A stretch of 64,000 nucleotides of DNA from Tenrec ecaudatus (Eukaryota > Chordata > Mammalia > Afrosoricida > Tenrecidae). Position numbers and translations under genes: made by a program. Positions within the stretch are counted from its first letter, which is position 1, and every line of letters starts with the position of its first letter. A model generated the notes under the pieces. The model was not told the origin of the DNA. It saw only the letters and a program-made list of their open reading frames with translations, and made no database searches. This document shows, piece after piece, positions 56,731 through 64,000 of the stretch. The DNA lies in NCBI RefSeq assembly GCF_050624435.1, contig NC_134535.1, forward strand, positions 126,467,731-126,531,730. The letters run 5' to 3'.

Positions 56731-58540
56731 AAATAAACAAAAACCCACCTGAAACAATTTTTTATAATTATTGGAGAAAAGAGCTGTCTTCTAGACCTAG
56801 ATGAGATAGATGGTAACTTCTGGGGAGAAATAGTTTATATTTTCACACTAGAAAGAGAAGGTGCTGAGAAGTCAATGACCTGCCTGCTGCTTTTTCTGTG
56901 TGTCTTGAGGACATATGGAGTCATCCAGACGTTTCCCACGGTACTATCCAGTTCTCTGGTGCGACCAAACACAAGTACCCTCAGTGGATGGCTTTCACAA
57001 ACAGCACTTATTCTCTCATAGTCGAGGCAGCTAGAAGGCTGCATTCAGAGCACTGCACCTAGGGGACGGGTTTGTCTCTCAGCTCTGGAAGACCGTCCTC
57101 GCTCTTTTCAGCATCTGTGAGTTTGGTGTCCCTGGAGATCTAGTGGGTCTTGGCATCACTCTGCCCTGAGTTGAGAGGTCCTTGATGTAGGGATCCTGGG
57201 TCCAAAGGTCATGCTCTGCTTCTCACAGGTCTTTTCTTTAATTTGCATTTTTATTTGGATAATTCCTGTTTTAGTTCAAATTATTTTTCATATCTTTCAT
57301 TTTCTTAGAAAAAGTTCTAGATTATAATAGTTCAAGGCACATCAATATAACTTCCACCTAGATTTAATAATTGTTAGCATATTAGCCACATGTGCAAAAA
57401 ATTTTTTTTAAACTTAGATCTCCTTTCTTGGTGACAGTAGTCATGCTCCTGTGCTCATCTCTCCTTCTCCTTTTATCTCTTATAAGATAAAAGGAGATGC
57501 AGGTCTCACCCTAGGGACTATCTCCTTACCTGGGATCAGAGCTATTTCGAGCAGACGGAGTTGCATCCCACTCTACTCCCCTTGAGGACTGAACTAATCG
57601 AATCACATCATTGGGGTTGATGGCATCATTCTTTAACTGCCAAATTATATCATTGTCTATCTAACTGTCAAACCACTGAGAATCGTGGCCCAAGTAAGCT
57701 GACATACATATATCATTGTGGAAAACATTTCATAAAAAGGCTAGTCTAAGGGCCTTCAAAATTATATATATAACAGATATAAAAAGTTTACATCTATAAA
57801 ATATGTAGAATTATTACACACGTGTGTATGTATATCTATATCTATCCATCTAGAGAGAACATACATGTACTCTAGCAATCAAATGCAGTGTCCCGAGTGA
57901 CTACTTCCTGAAGCATCTTTCCTGATTTGGTTCCACAACTGTTCACCGTAGACGTCAAGCAAAGTTCCAAAGAAAAAGACCTTGGCCTTCCCATTGCTGA
58001 TCTCAGACTGTACCACCGTGTACTCCAGTGTGCTCATCCTGATTCAGCCCTGTCTGTCAGTCTGCAGATCTAAGCATGATTGACTCGTTCAGAGCCACAT
58101 CCATGAGGCTGAAATTCCTCCTTGACTCCCAGACCTGGATGTTGATCCTACGTCTGATGTGACGGTGTCTTGGGAGTCCTCCAACATTGCCAACTGCACC
58201 AGTTATACTAAAGTTCATGGAAACAGCAATTAGGCTCGAAGAGGCCAATGTGTGCTGGAGTGTGTTTAGGATTTCAAGATGTGGCTCTGTGAGTTACTTC
58301 CTATGACCCGGCTACCCATGGTCTTGTAATTCCCACAAAATGATTCTGTGGGACTATGCAAATATGATGGCCAGACCTTTCTACCTAGTCTGGGCACTCC
58401 CCAAAATCTGTTCAGCAGGAAAGTTACCTGTAGAAGGGCGCTGACAGTGGACTGGGTATGCCGAAGCAGAAATGCAGCCAAGAATTCTACCACCAAACAC
58501 CACTGCCCTCCACACGTACAGAAACTCCCCCCTCCCTACA
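56731..58540. other. Unassigned AT-rich stretch
   Basis: About 1.8 kb in which I recognise no gene and no named repeat. The part 57880-58500 has a more complex composition and could be an old retroposed or transposed piece, but no open frame matches a known protein. Confidence 0.5.
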
Positions 58541-58547
58541 CCCTTAT

Positions 58548-58745
58548 AAAAGGGTGCCATGGGCATGGCGTGAGGGAGGTGTGGGGCTACTCAAAGGGTT
58601 GGTCAGTGGTTGACACCCCATTTCTCTGGAGAAAGACCTGGCTGACTGCTCCCATCAAGACTGACCATCTCAGAGACCCTATGTCTATGTTGGGTCGCTA
58701 AGAATCGACTCATAGGAGTCGACTCAATATCAGGGGTGGGTACAT
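58548..58745 (+). mobile_element. AfroSINE
   Basis: It contains gggtgccatgggcatggcgt, then ctctggagaaagacctggct, ctcagagaccctatgtctat and gggtcgctaagaatcgactc. It is moderately diverged. Confidence 0.75.
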
Positions 58746-58757
58746 CCTTATAAAAGG

Positions 58758-58940
58758 AGCCCCACTGGCACAATGGCTACATGCTTAGCTGCTCATTGTG
58801 AGGTCAAGCGTTCCCACCCACGCAACAGCTCTGTGGAAGAAAAGACGTGGCAGCAATTAGTTCCTGTACAGATGACGATCTAGGAAACTCTGGGAGAGGT
58901 CTACTCTGCCCTGCTGGACCGGCGGAGTCAGGGTCCACAC
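58758..58940 (+). mobile_element. AfroSINE
   Basis: It contains gagccccactggcacaatgg, then ctacatgcttagctgc, gaggtcaagcgttcccaccc and ggtctactctgccctgctgg. It lies head to tail with the preceding copy. Confidence 0.8.
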
Positions 58941-58959
58941 TCACAACACCCCAGCCTAT

Positions 58960-59060
58960 GAAGTGCGCATGAGGATCGCCCTGTTTTCCAGAGGAGGAAG
59001 CAGACCTGGAGGAGGGTAAGTCATTTGGCTAAGGTCACATGCAGAGTAGCCTTCAGGTAT
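58960..59060 (+). mobile_element. MIR-like fragment
   Basis: The segment agaggaggaagcagacctgg followed by ...catttggctaaggtcacatg matches the MIR core (gaggaaactgaggc...ttgcccaaggtcacac). Confidence 0.45.
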
Positions 59061-59091
59061 GCATGCCCAGTCAGCCTGCCCCAAAGCTGCC

Positions 59092-59250
59092 GCCCCTCAC
59101 CACTGTCCTGTTCTCTCACCCTTCACTGCCCCTCACCACTGTCCTGTTCTCTCAGCCTTCACTGCCCCTCACCACTGTCCTGTTCTCTCACCCCTCACCA
59201 CTGTCCTGTTCTCTCACCCTTCACTGCCCCTCACCACTGTCCTGTTCTCC
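59092..59250 (+). repeat. Short tandem repeat of a 32-base unit
   Basis: About four to five copies of a 31-32 base unit with core cctcaccactgtcctgttct followed by ctcacccttcactgcc. One unit is shortened. The resulting open frames are translations of the repeat and not genes. Confidence 0.9.
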
Positions 59251-59394
59251 GCAGAATCTGCCCTCAGGAAAGTCACAGCGTCAGTTACACTTCCAAGTAC
59301 AGAGCAGACTGCGTGCCAGGCTTGGTGCTAAATGCTTTACATCAGTTTTTACGTGGGTTATTCGACTCCAAAACCACCCTGTGAGGAAAACAGA

Positions 59395-59600
59395 ACCCAA
59401 ACTCATTACTATGAAGTCCATTCTGACTCACAATGACCCTATGGGGCAGAGTGGACCTGCCCCTGGGCTTTTCAAGACTAACTCTATGGGCGTAGAAAGC
59501 CTCATCTTTCTACCTCAGAGAACCTGGTGGTTTCAAACTGCCGCCCTTGCAGTTAGCAGCCCAACGCGTGACCCACTAAACACGAGAGCTCCTCTGTGAG
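59395..59600 (-). mobile_element. AfroSINE, reverse orientation
   Basis: The plus strand reads gtccattctgactcacaatg followed by accctatggggcagagtgga, and later ggtggtttcaaactgccgcc and gcagttagcagcccaacgcg. It is a nearly complete reverse copy. Confidence 0.85.
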
Positions 59601-59699
59601 GAAAGTGCCATCAGCACGCCCACTTAGCTCACGGCCCAAGCAACAAACAAACACGAAGAAACCGGTTTGGGGAAGTTTGGCAATCGCACAGCTACTTAG

Positions 59700-60072
59700 G
59701 TGGCATGGCTTCCTTGGCTGAAAACCGCGCTGCTGACCCGCGTTGGGATGCTAACTGACCTCAAAGCCAGCAGTTGGAAACCACCCAAGGTCCCACGGGG
59801 GAGAGACAAGGCTTTCTACTCCCTAAGGCGGCGGTTCTCAACCTGTGGGTCGCAACCCCTTTGGGGGTGGAACGCTCCTCTCACAAGGGTCCCCTGAATC
59901 ATAACAGGAGCAAAATGACAGTGATGAAGTAGCCACGAAAATAATGTTATGGTTTGGGGGGGGGGTCCCCACAGCATGAGGAGCTGTCTGAAAGGGTGGC
60001 GGCTGCTGGGGCACTTCGCCCCGGCCCTACAGGGTCGCTCTGAGCTGGAATCAACTCCATGGCACTGAGTAG
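59700..60072 (+). mobile_element. AfroSINE split by a SPIN insertion
   Basis: The left part contains gctgaaaaccgcgctgctga, ggatgctaactgacctcaaa and gccagcagttggaaaccacc, ending near 59828. The right part resumes with ctacagggtcgctctgagct and ggaatcaactccatggcact at about 60005-60072. The SINE must have been present before SPIN arrived. Confidence 0.85.
59829..60003 (+). mobile_element. SPIN-type hAT transposon inside an AfroSINE
   Basis: It begins cggcggttctcaacctgtgg followed by gtcgcaacccctttgggggt, and has cataacaggagcaaaatgac and aagtagccacgaaaataatg, the SPIN order. About 25 bases of the right terminal repeat are missing, as the SINE resumes after aaagggtggcggc. It is non-autonomous. 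Confidence 0.8.
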
Positions 60073-60695
60073 CGTGTGTGCATGTGTGTGTGTGTGCACG
60101 CGTGTGCGTGCGTGTGTGCGCACGTGTGTCAGGTGTGCGTGTGTGTCAGGTGTGTGTGTGTCAGGTGTGTGTCTGCGTCTGTGTGTGTCAGGTGTGTGTG
60201 TGTCAGGTGTGCGTGCGTCAGGTGTGTGTGCGCGTGTGTGTGTCAGGTGTGCGTGTGTGTCAGGTGTGTGCGTGTGTCAGGTGTGCGTGTGTCAGGTGTG
60301 TGTCTGCGTCTGTGTGTGTCAGGTGTGTGTGTGTCAGGTGTGCGTGTGTGTCAGGTGTGTGCGTGTGTCAGGTGTGCGTGTGTCAGGTGTGTGTCTGCGT
60401 CTGTGTGTCAGGTGTGTGTCTGCGTCTGTGTGTCAGGTGTGTGTGTGTCAGGTGTGCGTGCGTGTGTCAGGTGTGTGTGCGTGTCAGGTGTGTGTGTCAG
60501 GTGTGCGTGTGTGTCAGGTGTGTGCGTGTGTCAGGTGTGCGTGTGTCAGGTGTGTGTGCGTGTGTGTGTCAGGTGTGCGTGCGTGTGTCAGGTGTGTGTG
60601 CGTGTCAGGTGTGTGTGTGCGTGTGTGTGTCAGGTGTGCGTGTGTGTCAGGTGTGTGCGTGTGTCAGGTGTGCGTGTGTCAGGTGTGTGTGTGGC
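60073..60695. repeat. GT-rich minisatellite (GTGTGTCAGGTGTGC units)
   Basis: A 620-bp array of 10-16 base units built on gtgtgtcaggtgtgcg, seeded at the 3' tail of the AfroSINE just before it. Higher-order units with tgtgtctgcgtctgtgtg recur at about 60166, 60297, 60388 and 60415. All three forward frames stay open over most of it (Val/Cys/Ser-rich), because the units contain no TAA, TAG or TGA. It is not coding. Confidence 0.95.
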
Positions 60696-60889
60696 CTGGA
60701 ACAGCCAGCGTGCAGTCGGATGACACGCGCAGTTCACGCCTGAAACGGAGCAGCACCGCAGCCAGGGCCCAGGCTGACTCACGGACAGAGGCCGCCCAGA
60801 GGCAGGGACCCCAAACAGATGTGAAACACGAAGACCCACGCCCCACGCCCCAGGGGCTCAGGAGTGGGGTGCAGGGTGCAGGGTGCACG

Positions 60890-61340
60890 CAGCCTCGGGA
60901 GGTGAGCAGAGGGTTAACTGCCCGGGAGAGTCCTCCCGCCCCGCGGGGGCAGCGTCTCGGGGCCAGCCGAGTCCCCTAGAGCGGTGACCACCGTGTTAAC
61001 GGCCGCGGAAGGACGCGCGCGGGGCGCGGCGCGGGGCGGCGCAGAGAGGAGAGGGTTAACTGCCCGGGAGGGCCCGCGGGGCGGGGCCCCTGAAGGGGCG
61101 GGGCTTCGGGAGGGGCGGGGCCGGGGCGGGGCTGGAGGCGGAAGCGGCGGCGGCCGGCCCGCCCCTGCTGCCCTCGGCTCGGCCTCTGCGGACCGCCGGC
61201 GACTTACGGGGCCGGGAGCTGGCCGCGGCTCGCGGGGGGCGACAGCGATGGCGGAGGGGGCGCCCCGGGGCCGAGGCGCCGAGGGCGCGGACTGACGCGG
61301 CTCTGGGCGCGGAGAGGCGGTGGGCCAGGTGAAGCACGGG
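60890..61340 (+). promoter_or_regulatory. SPSB2: CpG-island promoter and non-coding exon 1 of SPSB2
   Basis: CpG-dense, with a series of GGGGCGGGG Sp1-type boxes at 61076-61133. A plus-strand donor GGGCCAG/GTGAAGC ends a presumed non-coding exon at 61328; the matching acceptor is at 61424-61425. A 21-base direct repeat containing GTTAAC (60908-60928 and 61050-61070) lies in it. Confidence 0.7.
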
Positions 61341-61484
61341 CCTGGGCGCCGCGGGCAGTGGATGGATGGGCCGCCGCCGCCTGGGTCTCCCGGTTCACAC
61401 GCTCTCTCCCCCGACCCCGCTCCAGGTCAGTCCGCAATTGGAGCGCAACTTTCAGACCCGGCACTCCTCAACTCCTCTACCTCC

Positions 61485-63056
61485 ATGGGCCAGACGGCCC
61501 TGGCAGCGGGCAGCAGCCGCAGCACCCCCACCCCACAGGCCCTGTACCCCGACCTCTCAAGTCCTGAGGGCCTGGAGGAACTGCTGTCCGCACCCCCTCC
61601 TGACCTGCGGTCCCAGCGGCGCCACGGCTGGAACCCCAAGGACTGCTCAGAAAACATCGATGTCAAGGAAGGGGGGCTGTGCTTTGAGCGGCGGCCTGTG
61701 GCCCAGAGTACTGATGGGGTCCGCGGTAAGAGCGGCTACTCGAGGGGCCTGCACGCCTGGGAGATCAGCTGGCCGCCGGAGCAGAGGGGCACCCACGCCG
61801 TGGTCGGCGTGGCCACGGCCCTGGCCCCGCTGCAGGCCGATCACTACGCGGCGCTGCTGGGCAGCAACAGCGAGTCCTGGGGCTGGGACATTGGGCGTGG
61901 AAAGCTGTACCATCAGAGCAAGGGGCCTGGCGCCCCCCACTATCCAGCCGGACCTCAGGGTGGCCCGTTGGAGGTGCCAGAGAGGCTACTGGTGGTTCTG
62001 GACATGGAGGAGGGAACTCTGGGCTACGCTATCGGGGGCACCTACCTGGGGCCAGCCTTCCGAGGACTGAAGGGCAGGACCCTCTACCCGGCTGTAAGTG
62101 CTGTTTGGGGCCAATGCCAAGTCCGCATCCGCTACCTGGGCGAGAGGAGAGGTGAGGCCTGGGGAGAGGGTCTGTCACTGGAGGTGGTGAATCGGCAGGT
62201 GGTGGTTCTTCAGGCTTGCCTCGGCAAAAATAACTTGCTGGAGTGCTCCTGGCTAATAGGTGCTGAATGCAGACGGGCCTGAATGGGGTCTAGGAATTAG
62301 GGTTTACTGAGGCTTCAGGCCCTGAAGCAAGCGGTGCAAGGGTTAAAGGTGTACTGGTTCAAAGGCAGAGAAGGCTAGCACCAGGGGTGTGTTCAGATTC
62401 CCTGGGCTCTGACCCATCGCTGACACATACCTACTTCCTCCCACAAACTACCCAGGATGGAGCTGGGGGTTTCCTGGGCACCCAGAAGAGTAGGAGGTGG
62501 GCCTTGGGGCGGGGCCTCCTTGGGGAGCCAATTAAGGCCAGAACTTGGGGCTGACTGAATTTAGCCATAGCCTGAGTTTGCAGTCTCCAGCAAGAGCAGC
62601 CCAGTACAGGCCCAGCAGGGCCAACCCATCCATTTTGTCACATAGCACCAGCCCCCAGGCACCTTGGCATGTCCCCTAGAGGGCCTAGCTGCAGCTGAAT
62701 TCCCAGCTCTGCTGGAGGATGTGTGAAATCTAGCTGAAATGCCCTCACCCCAAGAGTAGATGCAGAAGGTTAAGGTGCCTTGCACCTCCCTTTCAGGCCA
62801 GGTGTAGCAAGCAGCAGTGGAGCAGGGAGGCCAGAAGGGCTGTGGGCGAAGACCCAGTAGTTTGAAGGTGTTTGTCTCCTGGTGGGCACTGCACCCCTAC
62901 TTAACCTTCACCTTCCTCTGTCCCCCAGCGGAGCCGCACTCCCTTCTGCACCTGAGCCGGCTGTGTGTGCGCCACGCCCTGGGGGATACCCGGCTTGGCC
63001 AGGTATCTGCTCTGCCGCTGCCCCCTGCCATGAAGCGCTACCTGCTCTACCAGTGA
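61485..63056 (+). CDS. SPSB2: SPRY and SOCS box protein 2, two coding exons, intact
   Basis: SPSB2 is the substrate receptor of a Cullin-5/Elongin B-C ubiquitin ligase. It binds short DINNN-type motifs, notably in inducible nitric oxide synthase, and limits NO production. Coding exons are 61485-62151 and 62929-63056 (795 bases, 264 residues; human 263). The ATG lies 60 bases into an exon starting at 61426 and gives [18 protein letters not shown]. The B30.2/SPRY domain spans about residues 25-222: [50 protein letters not shown] and [18 protein letters not shown]. The C-terminal SOCS box has a BC-box [13 protein letters not shown] and a Cul5-box-like [14 protein letters not shown]. The long first-exon frame reads through the donor GTGAGG after 62151. 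TPI1 follows tail to tail. Confidence 0.97.
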
Positions 63057-63414
63057 CCTGTGCTTCCCAACAGTGCAGAGACCTTGTGGGTCTCAGGAGT
63101 GGCACAGGAAGTTGCTGGTCCACACCAGCTTCTGAAAGCCAGTGCCTCTGACGGGGGAGGCGAGCTCCTGTCCCCAATATTCTGGGGAGCTCCATCGTCC
63201 CACAGGCACCCAGCGTGGGTGGCAGGAGGGAGCTATTATTCGAGCCTGTGGCTGCCTGGTACTCAAAGTTTGCTTTTGTTTTTTTGAGTAAAAATATTAA
63301 GATCTGTTGTTATAGAAATGTTACTGACCGTTTCCCCCCTCTTGGCACGCAGTATAGGGTCTGTGGCTGTCTCTAAAAGGAGAAATCGCATGGGCAAGTA
63401 CAGCGAAGGGCACA

Positions 63415-63906
63415 CCACAAGGCACAGTGCCAGATATTTATTTCCCCCACGACTGCGGCAGCTGACACACGACACAGGCAATGGAATCATGGGAGATGGT
63501 AGCACCCCTGGGCCCTGAGGGGCAGACAGGGCCTCTTCTCAGCTGCTGACCTCAAGATAAGTGGGAGAGCAAGAGGAAGGTACTTTCTCTCTCCTGCCTT
63601 TGCTGTGATCTGAGGCTAAGGGCACCCAGGGGCAAGCCCCCCCCATCCCCCCCACCTCTCAGCTTACAAGAAGCCACCTTGGTAACATGTAAAGTTCCGA
63701 CCATTATAGTCCTGGGTGAAGTGATTGGCCTGGTCCCAACCATGACAGGAGAAGGTGCACACAGTACAGTTTGGATGAGGCCACGAGAGGGGGGCAGGTG
63801 ACACCATCACAAGCATGGGGCAGGGTGGCAGTTGATGGACTAGGCTTCTGGGCTGCCTAGTCTCTGGCTTGGCAGGAAGGGGGCCAGGGAGATGGAAGGG
63901 AGGGGC
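63415..63906 (-). other. TPI1: TPI1 3' untranslated region with AATAAA
   Basis: Minus-strand sequence past the TPI1 stop. AATAAA lies at 63437-63442, which places the transcript end near 63415-63425. The SPSB2 transcript, on the other strand, probably ends near 63310 (no canonical signal; gagtaaaaatattaag is the best candidate), so the two ends nearly touch. Confidence 0.7.

Positions 63907-64000
<94 letters not shown>

Noticed and set aside
59092-59250. Pro/Leu/Ser-rich small protein at about 59.0-59.6 kb
   Set aside because: It is the translation of a 32-base tandem repeat followed by a MIR fragment and a reverse AfroSINE.
60073-60695. Regularly spaced repeats as a CRISPR-like array
   Set aside because: There are no unique spacers and the setting is a mammalian chromosome.
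60059-60979. Plus-strand open frames of 215-306 codons with Cys/Val-rich repeats
   Set aside because: They are translations of a GT-rich minisatellite in all three frames, without a conserved domain, promoter or splice logic.

Overview
The window is mammalian nuclear DNA from an afrotherian, most probably a tenrec (Echinops-like). The evidence is intron-containing vertebrate genes with GT-AG splice sites and CpG-island promoters, about 18 copies of the tRNA-derived AfroSINE, pieces of its RTE-type LINE partner, and two copies of the SPIN hAT transposon. SPIN is known from tenrec but, as far as I recall, not from elephant. No database search was possible; species and repeat names rest on recognition.

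The genes match the gene-rich cluster of human 12p13.31 in reverse orientation: PTPN6 (minus, first three coding exons, 1886-2527), C12orf57/GRCC10 (minus, 9390-10345), U7 snRNA (minus, about 10579-10639), ATN1 (minus, coding 11914-17836, CpG-island promoter near 21.4-21.9 kb), ENO2 (minus, coding 26101-31650), LRRC23 (minus, coding 33967-38208), SPSB2 (plus, coding 61485-63056) and the last exon of TPI1 (minus, 63907 to the window end). Exon maps were made by hand from splice sites and protein similarity. C12orf57, ATN1, ENO2 and SPSB2 give intact frames of 124, 1170, 434 and 264 residues. LRRC23 has one extra base in a coding exon that shifts the frame, either a sequence error or a real lesion.

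Region by region: 2.6-9.3 kb is a repeat-filled interval upstream of PTPN6. At 9.3-10.9 kb C12orf57 and U7 lie head to tail; U7 has its octamer, PSE, non-canonical Sm site and a 3'-box-like sequence. 11.4-22 kb is ATN1, whose glutamine tract is short (7 Q) and interrupted. 22-25.2 kb shows no gene. 25.2-32.8 kb is ENO2 and 33.1-38.8 kb is LRRC23. 39-60.7 kb is an AT-richer block holding most of the transposon fossils, a broken NDUFA4 retrocopy, an unidentified retrocopy with a perfect 16-bp target duplication, likely solo LTRs, and one CpG island with no visible gene (52.4-53.0 kb). 60.9-64 kb holds SPSB2 and TPI1, which converge tail to tail.

The genes do not form one pathway. ENO2 and TPI1 are both glycolytic but lie far apart here; the grouping is conserved synteny, not an operon. 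I found no sign of an undescribed multi-gene system. The most useful items for follow-up are the LRRC23 frame break, the orphan CpG island, the compensatory stem change in U7, the unidentified retrocopy and the 2.2-kb non-coding repeat.
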